Of a stretch of 64,000 nt of DNA, positions 1 to 11,946 are shown in pieces. Source of the stretch: Brachypterus glaber (lineage: Eukaryota; Arthropoda; Insecta; Coleoptera; Kateretidae); contig OY294049.1 of NCBI GenBank assembly GCA_958510825.1, positions 36,050,774 through 36,114,773 on the forward strand, read 5' to 3'. Position numbers and translations under genes: made by a program. Position 1 is the stretch's first letter; every line of letters begins with the position of its first letter. A model generated the notes under the pieces. It was not told the DNA's origin. It made no database searches and saw only the letters and a list, made by a program, of their open reading frames with translations.

Positions 1-120
1 GATATCCACTGGATATCCACGAGATATCCAGTGGACATCTATTGTTTTAACCTCCCTAAAGTATATCCACTGGCTATCCATTAGAGATCCATCATGGATA
101 TCCAGGATGTCTGGGTATGG
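1..120. repeat. Short GATATCCA-type repeats
   Basis: The first 120 bases hold repeated GATATCCACTGG and TATCCA blocks in both orientations, cut by the window edge. Confidence 0.6.
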
Positions 121-783
121 TCTGTTTCATCAAGCAAGAGAGTAAATTAAAAATCGCATAGTAAATATTTTTACAACAGGTTTGAATAGTATATGTTTGT
201 GTATAGAATATAGTTATGTTTTATAAAATAAACTACGCAGTATAATCGCACATCCAATATTCGAATCTGTTTTTTCGCTGAGTCCCCCTGGTATTTTTTA
301 AGTCACGTACCTTTGGGCGCCAATTTTTTTTGCAGGGGAGCCAAGTTCGGTAGAAACCGTCAGAGACAAAGCTTTTTTCTTAAAGGTAATTTTTGGGGTG
401 TCATTTTTTTTTGAAAGGGTAGAAACTGTCAGGGGCTACAAAGCTTTTTTTTTGAGGGTGCCGCCCAGGGGGCTGAGCCACCCCTAGATTTTTTTCTTGT
501 TACAGCCCTGTGTAAATGTAATCAATATGCGGTTCTAAATTGTAAATAAAATCTAAAAAGACAAATACCTATTTAATTTTTAATTCTTTAATTTTCAAAG
601 ATATTTTACTAGCCATACAGTTTTTAATATGTGCCATTTTTGTTAATCAAGATTTTTTTGTGCTTTCGGATTCCCTGAGAGAATAATTTAGGGTTTCAGA
701 CTTTTGTAATCAGCAGACATAAGTTCTTAATGTGCATTTGCTTTAAACGTATGAAAAAACCTCTAAAAGAACGGGCAGCTGTG

Positions 784-997
784 TATGGTCTTTTTCATCA
801 AGCAAGATAGTAAATTAAAAATCGCACAGTAAATATTTTCAAAACAGATTCGAATATTGGATGTGCGAATATACTGCTTAGTATATTTTATAAAACTTAA
901 CTATATTCTATACAGAAACATATACTATTCGTACCTGTTGTAAAAATATTTACTGCGTGATTTTAATTTACTATCTTGCTTGAAAAAACAGACCATA
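784..997. mobile_element. 214-bp inverted-repeat element (MITE)
   Basis: The ends TATGGTCT and AGACCATA begin inverted repeats of about 50 bases (CATCAAGCAAGATAG, AATTAAAAATCGCACAG). A truncated copy in the opposite orientation lies at about 116-278 and another truncated copy at 16832-16950. No coding capacity. Confidence 0.65.
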
Positions 998-1228
998 GAC
1001 AGACATCTGATCGATTTTATTTTATTTGAATAGGTTAATGCGCACAGGATACTTTTAGAGTTAAACAAATACTTGGTATTTATAAATACTGAGGTATAAA
1101 CTACCCTTTTTAAAGTCCCGAGTATAAATAAATAAATAATAAATAAATAAAATTACTGGAAAATGATAATTTTCCGATAAAATTTAAGATTTGTTAAGTT
1201 TTTGAATAGACCTTACCTTAAATTTTAA

Positions 1229-1740
1229 ACAAGCCGTGAAGATATGTAATGCTACGCATTCCATCATATATTATTCACATTAAATGGTATATTGTATTTT
1301 CCCAAATACTTAAAAAAAAAACATATTTTAGGAAAATTACCCCCCACACCGTAAAGTAAAAAAAAAATATTATCAGATTCTATTTCAGCAACCTCAAAAG
1401 CCCCTATAAAGTAATTTTCAATTTTTTGTGAAAAAATATTTTATTTTTCCCCATTGCCTCCACCCCAATGTTTACCAATAACAATTCCGAGCGATAACTT
1501 TTGGTAAAATACCTGTATGCCAAAATTCATGTGTCTATATAGCTTAAAGTTATCGTGCTTACAAGATTTCCCGGACAGACCGACCGACCGACATTTTTTT
1601 TGCTCGAAATTGATTTATATCTACATACAACGTAAAAAAAAACAAAAATACACTAAAAAAATGAAAATTTTTGCACGAATACAAGCTTTCCCAACAATTT
1701 TGAACATTTTTAAAATGGGAAAGCAAAGTTATTTATAGAA
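1229..1740 (-). repeat. Dispersed repeat, inverted copy
   Basis: Shares CAAGCCGTGAAGATATGTAA and CTACGCATTCCA with two copies in the opposite orientation at 11195-11946 and 19573-20153. The body is A/T-rich and simple, and includes a CGATAACT-type module. Confidence 0.5.
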
Positions 1741-2189
1741 AATTTACAATTTTCTCTGTATTTAACTAAATTACTATGTTTTATTTGTCCGTCACGCAAG
1801 GACCTTTTTTTTGGGTGGGGGGATTAATTTTTAAATGTTTACAATATATACAAATATGTAAAATAAAATAGAACATAACAAGCCCACGGTGTGAGCTGCG
1901 TTAAATTCACACCAAAAAAATTGTAGATTTAAAAATTATCCCCCGCTTCTAGGAGGTAGAGAAGAAATTTTTTATTGGCAGATGCCATTTCAGCGACCTT
2001 AAAAACCCCTACATATCAATTTTAACGAAATTATTTTAAACATTTAAATATATTTTAATTTTATAAAAATAATTTAAGATATATAATATTTTGTATCATA
2101 ATTAGTAATAATATTATCTACAGCTAATAATAATTTAGCAATATAAAAATAATTATTATCAATTCATGATTTATTTATTATTGTTTATA

Positions 2190-2563
2190 CACGATGGACC
2201 GGAACAAACTTTTAGTTCAGCTTCTTTCCAACTCATTATTTTTTCATAAATTAAAAATGTGCTAGAGTGAAAAAAAGCGAGATATTAAAAAAATAAAATT
2301 TTCATGAAAATATAGCGAAAAAAATACGAAACGCTGTTTTCCTATACCATTAGCATAGGCGTAACACTCCAAAATACCCCCCCCTAGGAGCGTTACGTAA
2401 TACTTGAACGTTCCCTAAATGAGAAATTTAAGAAAATAAAAAAATATAAGGTCCACCGTAATCTAGGTAGGAACCTATGCAGATAGAGTATAAACAAAAA
2501 GTTTATGAAAAAAACTCAGAGTTTGCAAGAAGTTGAACCAAAAGTTTGTTCCGGTTCACCGTG
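2190..2563. mobile_element. TA-flanked MITE, 374 bp
   Basis: Terminal inverted repeats of about 45 bases: CACGATGGACCGGAACAAAC at the left, and the reverse complement of GTTTGTTCCGGTTCACCGTG at the right. Both sides are flanked by TA, as expected for Tc1/mariner-type insertion. Part of another element end (GCGTTACGTAATACTTGAAC at about 2391) lies inside. Confidence 0.7.
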
Positions 2564-3068
2564 TATAATTACTCAAATGTATGTTGTAACGTTATGGCCT
2601 GATACATGTTTAATATTGTTATAAATAATTTATTAAGTTATAAAAAGTTATAAAAAATAAATAATATTGTGTGCCAGTTATATATGATAATTGCTTGAAC
2701 TTTTTTAAAAATTAATACATTTTATTGTAATCGATTCAGATGTATTAATATTTAATGTGTTTATAGAATAAATGCTGGCAGGTGTATGTAGAAAAACAGT
2801 ACCTAGCTATTTCATGTCAACTATAAACATATTGTTATTGCAATTATCTCATATTATTTACAACAGTGGGTCGGGGTACAATGGAAAAAATAGCAGTGTT
2901 TTTAGTAGAATGGTAATTATTACTGTTTATTTTTTTAAATATTCATATATGCATTTACTATATATACCTATACTTATATATTGACTTATGTGAACTTATA
3001 TATTGACTTATGTGAGTATATGTGTATATTGCTTACAAATTTGTTTTTGTTTACTAACATTAATACAT

Positions 3069-3420
3069 ACAGTGCGGCCTAAAAGGCACCCTCGCCCTCT
3101 TAACTCTTGAACGAGTTGAGATTTATGCTTCAAATTCGAAACACGTAAACAAAACAACTGAAATATTTGATATATTTAGCTTCTAAACGGTGGGTAAGGG
3201 GGCATGGGGGGTTAAATGGAAAGGGGTTCGTGTCATACATAATTTTAAAACATAAAATTCTCTATTTAACCTTATATTTTTTAAATTATTTTTTTTTTGA
3301 AGGTGTTCAATATACAAACCTCCTTTCAGTTAAAAAATCCCCCAAAAATCAAATTTTTTAGGGGTTGAAGGTGGAAATTAAAAAAAAATGTTTTTCAATA
3401 CTTTCGTTTGTGAAAAAAAT
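3069..3420 (+). repeat. One-ended copy of the GTGCGGCCTAAAAG family
   Basis: Begins CAGTGCGGCCTAAAAGGCAC and contains TTGAACGAGTTGAGAT. It is related to the elements at 36644-37420 and 53407. The right end is not clear. Confidence 0.45.
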
Positions 3421-3744
3421 TTATTTTTTTACTTTTCTATGTATAATATAATATTGGCGGCACTATTTTTACTTTCTCATAAAAGAAAGTATTGTGATTG
3501 TGAATTTTTTTTCTTAAATCACTTAATTTTTTTCCTTAAACGTCGAGAAAAATCAAAATAAGTAACAACAAAAATGATGTATGTCTGTCTGTCGGTCTGT
3601 CTGAACGCTTTGAGCTAGCGACTTGAAATTTGGTGTGCAGATTTATTTTTATATTATCTTGGACAAGTTCGTATTTGAGCAAAATCGGTTGGGGTAAAGG
3701 GGGGTAAAAGGGGAATACATTTTTGTTTTAGTCATAATTTTTTT

Positions 3745-4200
3745 ATTATTCACAATAGAAGAAAAGTTTAAAAACCACATAAAACGTTAAATAAAACTAC
3801 AAAATAAATGTTTTTATCATTTTTTTTCCAGCGCCCCCCTTTCCCCTTTCCCCCAAAACGTGAAAAATTGTTTTTAGACACAACTTTTATATTATTGACA
3901 ATTAAAGAAAAGTTTAAAAATTAAATAAAAGGTAAAATAAAATTACACAAAATATGTAATTATAATTTTTTCCAGCCCCTTTCCCTCTCCCCCAAATGTA
4001 AATAATTGTTTCTGTACATTACAAAATTACAAAAAGAAATAATAATTTTTTTAATCTCTCCAAAATTTAAAAAATTGTTTCTGGACATAACTTTTTATTC
4101 ACAACAGAAGAAATATTTAAAAACCACCTAAAAGGTAAAAAAGCCACCCTTCCTCTACGTTTCTCAAAATATTAGAAATTGTTTCTGGACATAACCTTTT
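3745..4200 (+). repeat. Degenerate tandem repeat, period about 150
   Basis: Three units share a GAAGAAAAGTTTAAAAAC-type core followed by CCAGC and C-rich CCCTTTCCC stretches and AATTGTTTCT. No gene. Confidence 0.5.
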
Positions 4201-4734
4201 TTTATGAGGAAGTGATCTCGCTCATTCGAGACGGCTGGTTATTTTTAATTTAAGCTGTAAAAAGTTTTTTTTTAATAAGTTAATAAGTTACTAAATATAA
4301 AATTAATTTGGCTAGACTTACAAAAAAATATCTATTTTCTTTGGCCAAAACAAATAATCTTGGCAGTAGAAATATTTAAATTGTAACAAAAAGTCAAAGT
4401 CAATATACGTGTGAAATGCAATTTACCCCTTAACTCCTTTCTCTAATGCTTTATTTTTTTAGGTATTTTTATTTTATTCCTGATTTTTTTTTATTTAATT
4501 TTTTATCTATATGAGTACTAAAACGTTTTTTTTATAATTTTGCCCTTCTATTAATATTATTAACTTAGGCCTTACCCTCCCGAGACTAAACTAATGATAA
4601 TCTTTTCATTTAATTTTTGCTATGCCTAAAAAGAAGAAAAAAGTATAAATAAAAAATAAACCATTTTTTTTTAGTTTTTGCTTCTTTGGAGAAATTAAGA
4701 AGTAAAGTCGCACCCTGACACCCTGGAGGTTAGG

Positions 4735-5210
4735 GATATAGGCCTATGTGCAGGGTTATTCTATATCACAAACTAAGAAAAAAAGTTTTCATGCATGTAG
4801 GTCCAAAAATCGCTTTTAGGGCTACTATGGCCCTTAAAAAATAGTGCATTTTTAGACCGTACGGTCTCTTAGAGTTACGTAACTCTTCTGGGTTCGTTTT
4901 TTTTGGCTGTACATGCATAAAAAGTTTTTTTCTTAGTTTTTAATATACATTCACCCTGTATAATTGAAATTTTGGTTTTTAAAATATTATTGTTAAATTT
5001 TTGGTCCTCGAAACGTAAAATTTTAACTTCAAATGCTTTTTTTCTAAAACCGTTAATCTTAAGGTATTATAACAAGAGTACCTTTTTTATGTATTTATAC
5101 CTGAGGAATAACATAAAAATTAAAAAAAATACAAAAATGTTGCAAAAAAATAGTTTAATCCAAAAACGTAATAAAGCTCCCGGTTTCGCAGGCCCCTGGT
5201 TAAAATAACT
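4735..5210. repeat. Foldback repeat related to the one at 8185-9030
   Basis: Contains AACTAAGAAAAAAAGTTTTC, facing its complement AAAGTTTTTTTCTTAGTTTT near 4922, and the same KRKILTS...YYNKSTFFMYL translated frame seen at 8261 and 8754. Confidence 0.5.
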
Positions 5211-5404
5211 ACATGAAACCAGGCCCGGATTCAGGGGGGAAGATTCCCCGGGGCCCAGGCCTACGAGGGGGGCCCGGCGTCGATAGAAGGGGCCCGGTAA
5301 AAAATTTTCTGCCAGGGGTAAAGCTTTTTTCCAGTGGCGAACACTTTTATTTTGGCAAAAATGGGGTACCCGGGAAAAAGGTTCCCTAGATTATTTAATT
5401 CCTA

Positions 5405-5525
5405 AGTTAAACGGTTGTAACAGACGGACATACAGACAGACAGGCAGCCAACAGAGCGATCCTATATCAACGGAGCCCTTAAAGGGTTCCGTTTTTCGTT
5501 TTTGAGGTATGAAACGCTAAAAATA
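5405..5525 (+). repeat. GGGTTCCGTTTTT-type dispersed repeat
   Basis: ACAGACAGACAGGCAG, GCGATCCTATA, AAGGGTTCCGTTTTTCG, TTTTGAGGTATGAAACGCTA. From memory this resembles a very abundant repeat of moth and butterfly genomes. It ends about 20 bases before the NTAQ1 exon at 5545. Confidence 0.5.
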
Positions 5526-5544
5526 CATAATATTTTTGTTACAG

Positions 5545-5698
5545 CGAAGAAAACGTTTACAAATTGGCACAAGATGTAACTTCAAAACACCCAGGGGAAA
5601 TACATAAATGCTACGTCATTTTCGTCTCAAATCCGAGTAGGACCGTGCCCTTATGGAGACAAAGGGCAGGCAAAGACGAAGATGGTCTGGTCATCTGG
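5545..5698 (+). CDS. NTAQ1: NTAQ1 internal exon: N-terminal glutamine amidohydrolase, N-terminal part
   Basis: This exon encodes a stretch beginning EENVYKLAQDV and containing KCYVIFVSNPSRTVPLWRQR, and ending GLVIW. It matches the start of NTAQ1 (WDYHV1; tungus in flies), which deamidates N-terminal Gln to Glu and feeds proteins into the Arg/N-degron pathway. It starts after an AG at 5543-5544 and ends at a GTAAGC donor. The first base completes a codon begun in the previous exon; in family members the residue before EEN is the catalytic Cys, so that codon (TG plus C) is split by the intron. I could not find the preceding exon in bases 1-5540, so it is probably upstream of the window. The exon lies about 20 bases downstream of a dispersed repeat. 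Confidence 0.9.
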
Positions 5699-6074
5699 GT
5701 AAGCATCTGCGTTAAAATATGTAATTCCATATTCCAATTCTAACAGTAACTTAACACAAAAATCTGCGTTTCAAAGAATACCAAATTATTATAATAATAA
5801 GCTAAACAGTATTGACATTTTTAACAGTTCTTTGGTCGCATTTAAACGTAACATAATTAGGTTTTTAACCACTAATAGATAACCATTTTAATTAGTTTAT
5901 ATTAATTTTAGTGTGGAAGAGTTTTGTTATTAACTTTCTATTTATATAGGCTATTCATATTCTTTTTTGTAAATTAGTGACTTCCCCTATTGGGATTAAA
6001 TTCCTGTTGGAAGTCCGTCTGTATAAATAAATAAATAAATAACCAAAACCATGAGATGACATGGTTTGATTTTC

Positions 6075-6370
6075 AAAAATTTGGCCCTCCATCTTGAATT
6101 TAGCAAATCTGACTTCGGATTCGTGATCAGCGACCTCAAAAACCTCCGTAAACGAAATTTGGCCTAAATCGGTTGATTTTCGAAAATTAGGACCGCCATA
6201 TTGGATCCGCCATCTTGAATTTTGCAAATCTGACTTCGGATTTGTGATCAACGATCTCAAATAAAAAACCCACAAACCAAATTTGGCAATAATCGGATGA
6301 TTTTTTTAAATTTCGACCATTTCGAGGCTTTAGCCGCCATCTTGGATCCGCCATGTTAAATTTCTCCAAC
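6075..6370. repeat. Tandem repeat with CCATCTTGAATTT core (NTAQ1 intron)
   Basis: Units of about 125-130 bases share GCCATCTTGAATTTTGCAAA, CTGACTTCGGATT and GTGATCAGCGACC. The four overlapping - strand frames here are translations of this repeat, not genes. Confidence 0.6.
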
Positions 6371-6679
6371 CTACCTTACAAACTTTTGAGGACGTCAAAT
6401 ACCAGCAAATTTGAGCCCAAAACCAATCAAATCGAACACCAATTTTTTTTCGTTTAGCTTTTTCATTTGAACTATCGATTTTTTTCTGGTTTCCAGCCGC
6501 CATCTTAAGCTGCCATTTTGAAATTTTCCAAAACTCCATACTGGCCCATAAAGGGGGATCAATAAAAAAAAATTTAAGCTCAAGTTCACTAAAATCCATC
6601 AACAGGAATTTTGGGCGGAGCTTTGTTCCGTTTGACAAATAACGTCCCAAATAGTTTTTTGGGATTTATTTACCTACCT

Positions 6680-6849
6680 CAGGGCTAGACAGAGCCAGCT
6701 TGGGCCCCGGGGAACTTTATTTCCGAGCCCCCTTGCCTCTGAAAAAAAAGCTCCTGTCAGAAAACAGAAAATTTTCGCCGGCGGGCCCCCTTGGGAGCCC
6801 GGGCCCCGGGGCATCCTTCCTCCTTCCCCCCCCCCTGCATCCGGCCCTG
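6680..6849. mobile_element. hAT-like short element
   Basis: Ends CAGGGCTAGA and CATCCGGCCCTG, GC-rich body with GGGCCCCGGGG twice. Flanking CCTACCTC and CCTACCTT match at 7 of 8 bases, the target-site length of hAT elements. Related one-sided sequence (CAGGCCCGGATTCAGGGG) begins at 5220, and a complete relative lies at 63811. Confidence 0.6.
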
Positions 6850-7356
6850 CCTACCTTATGAAAATAATTAATTGCTTATCTTATAATTATATCATAAGGG
6901 CGATACTTATAAATAAATCGTTTGCAACACGATGTGCACTTTTTTCTAGTGTAGGCGTGTATGACCCCTGTGCGTGTTTAATACACTAGAGATTATAAAA
7001 AACATGTATTTCACGCATTTAATCTGATAAAATGTACAAATATGTAAAAAGAAAAATATGAATTTCAATAAAAAAAATCTCTATACTTTTTAATTAAATG
7101 AATTCCGAGAATATTCGTAGAATATTCCGAGAACATTCTTTTTTCCAACAGAAAAGTTTTAAAGTTTTTCATAGTTTTTCAAACTTTAGGAATTTTTATC
7201 TAGAAAAACACAAAATTTTCGCAAAAAAAAAATCGGTCTGACGACCACGACGAGGGAAAATAAACAAGAATTTTATTTTTTTTTTTGAAAATTTAGTTTT
7301 TTGATTCTTTGTGTTTTTTTTTTGAGCACTATTTTTATATTATGTTTTTTTTTCAG

Positions 7357-7505
7357 GACTACCATGTAATATTCTTGTATCATCCAGAACCAGAAAAATG
7401 TCTTGTATATGACTTGGATTCAGAACTGCCCTTTCCAACATATGTCCATAAATATATAACAGAAACGTTCAGGACTGACCATATTTTAAAACCAGACTAT
7501 TTTAG
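7357..7505 (+). CDS. NTAQ1: NTAQ1 internal exon: catalytic His and Asp
   Basis: The exon reads DYHVIFLYHPEPEKCLVYDL and continues DSELPFPTYVHKYI to KPDYFR. With the W ending the previous exon it forms the WDYHV signature, whose His is catalytic. The Asp in YDLD before LPFP is the third member of the Cys-His-Asp triad. The acceptor is a long T-run ending in CAG, phase 0. The donor is GTAATA, leaving two bases (AG) over. The family continues after this point with about 80 more residues (a RKFRV-like start and a conserved FASDRSHM-like segment). No matching exon is visible downstream to 14400. It may lie in the 200-N gap at 7985, or it may be lost. Confidence 0.92.
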
Positions 7506-7659
7506 GTAATAAAAAAATATTTATTTAAATCATTTATCTCATTAAAAATAGTGGGTGTTCAAAAAAAAATTGGTTCGTCTGTCCGTCTGTTTGTATGTAA
7601 GCGCCTGAACAGAATATCCTATTAACCCTTACAAGCACGGTGGTAAGTATACTTACCAC

Positions 7660-7984
7660 CTAGATCAATATTGGATCCGACTATGTTGAATTTTAAAAAT
7701 CTGATAACAGATTCGTGATTAGCGACCCCAAAAACCCATTTATACCAATTTTTATTACATAATTAATTTTACGATTTTGGTCCGCCATATTGGATCAGCC
7801 ATCTTGAATTTTAAAAATCTGATAACAAATTCGTGATTAGCGACCCTAAAAACCCATATACATATACCTATTTCTATTACAATCAGAGTTGATTTTACGA
7901 ACTCGGTCCGCCATATTGGACCCGCGATCTTGAATTTTAAAAATCTGATGACAGATTCGTGATTAGCGACCCCAAAAACATATT
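7660..7984. repeat. Tandem repeat running into the N gap
   Basis: Two and a half units of about 125 bases sharing TTGAATTTTAAAAATCTGAT and CGTGATTAGCGACCC. Related to 6075-6370. The array is cut by the gap, so its true length is unknown. Confidence 0.65.
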
Positions 7985-8184
7985 NNNNNNNNNNNNNNNN
8001 NNNNNNNNNNNNNNNNNNNNNNNNNNNNNNNNNNNNNNNNNNNNNNNNNNNNNNNNNNNNNNNNNNNNNNNNNNNNNNNNNNNNNNNNNNNNNNNNNNNN
8101 NNNNNNNNNNNNNNNNNNNNNNNNNNNNNNNNNNNNNNNNNNNNNNNNNNNNNNNNNNNNNNNNNNNNNNNNNNNNNNNNNNNN
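7985..8184. other. Assembly gap (200 N)
   Basis: Exactly 200 N, a placeholder length. It lies between a tandem repeat and a long inverted repeat, both hard to assemble. Confidence 0.98.
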
Positions 8185-9030
8185 AGATATGTTAACGAGG
8201 TTTTGCACGTGAATTAATCCTAATAAGGCCCATCTTTGTATGTAATTTTCACGTACTTATTTAAACCAGGGGTGTGCGAAACGGGGGGGCCTTATCAGTT
8301 TTTTGTCTCAAAGTTTTTTCTGTGTAACTTTTTTGCAATTTTATTTTTGAAATATGATTCCTAAGGTCAAAATACATAAAAAAAATACTCTTGTTGTAAT
8401 ACTGTAGGATTAACCGTTTTCGAGAAAAGTTCATTTGAAGGCGAAATTTCACGGTTCGAGGACGAAAAATTAAATACTAAAATGTCGAAAACCAAAATTT
8501 TAATGATGCAATGTTATTCTACATCAAAAACTAAGAAAAAAAGTTTCCATACATGTAGGTCGAAAAAACGCTTTTAAAGCTACCATAGCCCTTTAAAAAT
8601 GGTGCATATTTAGGAGACCGTAGCTCCATTAGGATTGATTTTTGGAAGTACCTGTATATGAGGTTTTTTTCTTAGTTTTTAATGTAAATTCGCCCTGCAT
8701 CATTAAAATTTTGGTTTTCAACATTTTAGTATTTAATTTTTGGTCCTCGAACCGTGGAATTTCACCTTCAAATGAATTTTTCTCGAAAACGGTTAATCCT
8801 ACAGTATTACAATAAGAGTACCTTTTTTATGTATTTTGACCTGAGGAATCATATTTCAAAAATAAAATTGCAAAAAAGTTACACAGAAAAAAGTTTGGGA
8901 CAAAAAACTGATAAGCCCCCCCCGTTTCGCACACCCCTGGTTGAAATAAGTACATGAAAATAACACATAAAAACGGGCCTTGGTAGGATTAGTTGACGTG
9001 CAAAACCTCGTTGATATATCTCATAGGGGT
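8185..9030. repeat. Long inverted repeat (foldback), arms about 400 bases
   Basis: Left features GAGGTTTTGCACGTGAATTA, CCAGGGGTGTGCGAAACGGG and GACGAAAAATTAAATACTAA recur inverted on the right (CCCGTTTCGCACACCCCTGG, CGTGCAAAACCTCG). The turn is near 8600. Each arm yields the same peptide frame (RKRLILQYYNKS), - strand at 8261-8452 and + strand at 8754-8957. I treat these as repeat translations. Confidence 0.75.
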
Positions 9031-9658
9031 CCTGAGTTATTAAATAAAAACCGATTTTTTTAGCCACTTTCAAAGGGGCGTAGCTCCCTTATGACGCATT
9101 TTTAGACATATGTTTATAGGAACTTTTTGTCATATTTTATCATGTAGAATCACCTGTTAAAATTTCCTACGCTATTTCAAATACACCGTGTATATAATTA
9201 ACTGTATACTGTAGTATGAGTTATACTGTAGCTAAATGTAATAATTTTTTAAAAATATTTATATCTATAAATTTATATACTAAAATTATTGATATTTATT
9301 TAGATACTAAATTCATATAATTTTTAAAAAAGACTTTATACCCATAACACAGGCCCACAAAAAATAAAACATGTCCATTACTCTTATCCAGGCTGTATTT
9401 TTCTTACGTATTTTCGGGCGCTGAAATCGAATATGACGGTGAAAAATCTAACGCCCCCCTGGACTCATAACGGGGGGGGGGGGATCCCTGGGATTTTGAG
9501 GGTGAGTTTTATTTATATAACTATGTCCAGCCTCAAAATTAATTAAATTTTAATTCGATAAAAACGAAACTTTGGTGATTTATATAACTTTACATTGGCT
9601 ATAAAATGGTGGATTTAATGTTTTTTTTTGTTTTACTTCCGGTTTCGCCGGAAGTGGC

Positions 9659-9719
<61 letters not shown>

Positions 9720-11194
9720 TAATGGAACATCCTGAAATTTTTTATATTTTAAGCTTAAGTAAGTACTAACAAGGTAAATTATGTGTATCTCGTTTTTATA
9801 AGGTCAAAAAGTCCAAACCAAAAAAAATAAATAAAAAAAAAACAACTTACAATGAATTTTCGGTTGAATTCAAAAATGTAAAAAATTGCAGGGTGGACAT
9901 AAATAAAACTCACCCGGTACCGGTACTAATTAGTTATAAAAAAATACTGGGTATGAATTTTTTATACACTAAATTGTTCAGCAGGTACGTTATATGTACG
10001 TAAAATGAACCAAGAAAATGTACGTAAAATGTACGTATGCAATGTACGTACCTAGTGAATGTTTTATGTTTTATTGGTCATATGACGTACGTACGTAAGT
10101 ATGTCATAAAATGTACATCTCCGGTCGCTAAAGTGTTGACTTACTGTGCTGTTATACCCCAAAAATTAAAAAAAAAAACAAATTCTAACCAAATCTGACC
10201 GAAACCACTTTTTCATAAGACCGGTGCACCCCGATTCTACAAAAAAGAAGAAGGGGACAAAAAAGTCCAGAAAAAACGGGCTTTGCCGAAAAAAAAAAAC
10301 ACGTGTCCTGGAAATACTATTTTTCTACAACCCTGGTTAATAGTAAATAAATTTAACTTTTTTTTTTTGAGGCCGGTGTTATTATTTAAAATAGAATTGA
10401 TATGTTTCCTAGTTTATATTAGTTTTTTTTGAGCAACAGTTATTGTTACTTAATTATTAAATGTGATATTTTGTTTAGAAGACAATTAAATTATTGATTA
10501 TAAATCGTTAGGTGACAACCATAGGTCTATGCACGGTGTATTTGAAAAAGGAAATTAAATTTTAAGTACATGAAAATAATATACGAAGAGGGGCCTTATT
10601 AAGATGAGTTCACATGCAATAGTTCGTTGCTATATCTTAAAGGGTTCCTGAGTTATTAAATAAAAACCGATTTTTTTAGCCACTTTCAAAGGGGCGTAGC
10701 TTAAGGACAATAGATTTGTTGTGCAGGATAACTGAACTATAGTTTACAGATTTAGTGTCCTTAGCGTAGCTCCCTTTTTTTAGACATGCGTTTATAGGAA
10801 CTTTTTGTCATATTTTCTGATGTATAATCACCCCTTAAAATTTCAGACCCTATTTTAAATACACCATGTGGAGTTATGTCCAAACTTTAATATGGGGTTA
10901 TGTCCAAATTTTAATAATTTAATAGTAAAATATGTTCTAAGAATATTTTAGGAACGTTCCAAGAAGATAAGAATATTCTTAGAAAATTTGTGTTATCAGG
11001 GAAAAATCTTGATAGTTTATTTTGGTTTTTACCTCACGAAATATAATATTAAACTTAAATAATATTTAATAAATATATCTAGATCCTTAACAAAAATTTT
11101 CTGTTTTTAAATACTGCATTTTTATTTTTTTTTGATTTTGTCTAGTGACATGATTTAAATATTCATTAAAAATAATAATTATCTTTTTCTTATT
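9030..11194. other. Intergenic repeats, no gene seen
   Basis: Holds an end of the GGCCCACAAAAAATA family (about 9345-9440), the MITE at 9499-9915, a stretch of TACGTA-rich repeats (about 9985-10125), and a module near 10610-10860 resembling the right half of 8185-9190 (GGGGCGTAGCTCCCTT at about 9073, GGGGCGTAGCTTAAGG at about 10692). Confidence 0.5.
9499..9915. mobile_element. MITE with GGGTGAGTTTTATT ends, containing (TA)n
   Basis: Ends GGGTGAGTTTTATTTATAT and ATAAATAAAACTCACCC are inverted. The body includes TTTCGCCGGAAGTGGCA. A (TA)n microsatellite of about 50 bases (9663-9716) sits inside. A related copy is at about 59253-59580. Confidence 0.65.
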
Positions 11195-11946
11195 ATACTA
11201 TTCACAGCGCCTGCGCAAGAATAGTATTATACGGTAGTTTCGAACTTCCCTAAAAACGTCAAAAAATTCTTGGATAAAAATTTGTTTCCTGAAAAAATAA
11301 GAAACTTTGAAAATGTCTGTCCGTCCGTTTGTCACGTTCTTGTGTACACGATAACTCAAGAACGAATAATCCGATCGACTCGAAATTTTCGGGAAAGATC
11401 AAGTTCTATGAGGGGAAGATCCCTATTGTTTTTGAAAGTAATCCCCCCAAAACAAAAAAGTTATGGGGGGTTAAACTTTTTAAAAAATCAGAAAAAAAAA
11501 AAACTGAAAGAAAATTCCGATCAACGTAAATTTTTTAGGAAAAATAAGTTTTATTATAACGATCAATTCTACCAATTTTGAAAGTAATCCTCCCAAAAAC
11601 AAAAAAGTTATGGGGGTTAAACTTTTTAAAAAAATAAAAAAAGCTCTCATTTTCAAAAATTGTTTTTTTCTTCAAATTTTTTCGTTTCTCGCAAAAAGAA
11701 AATTGAAAAATTTTGATTTCTTTTTTCAAAAATAAAAATTCAAAAGATAGTTTTCAAAATTTTCAAAACTTTTTTTTTGTTTTTCTAAAAATTTTCGTTA
11801 AAAAAAAATCTTTAAAAAAATGTACGTATTTTTTTTATTGTTTTTATTTTTCAATTTTTTTTCTAGTAATTGGGAAAATGCAATATATCATTTACTGTGA
11901 ATAGTGTATAGTGGAATGCGTAGCATTACATATCTTCACGGCTTGT
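11195..11946 (+). repeat. Dispersed repeat copy
   Basis: Starts near ACTATTCACAGCGCCTGCGC and ends ACATATCTTCACGGCTTG. The left motif TATTCACAG is mirrored by CTGTGAATA near the right end. It contains the window-wide module CACGATAACTCAAGAACG. The translated frames here are repeat sequence. Confidence 0.5.

Noticed and set aside
5955..6650. Four overlapping - strand frames rich in Trp/Lys
   Set aside because: They are translations of the CCATCTTGAATTT tandem repeat.
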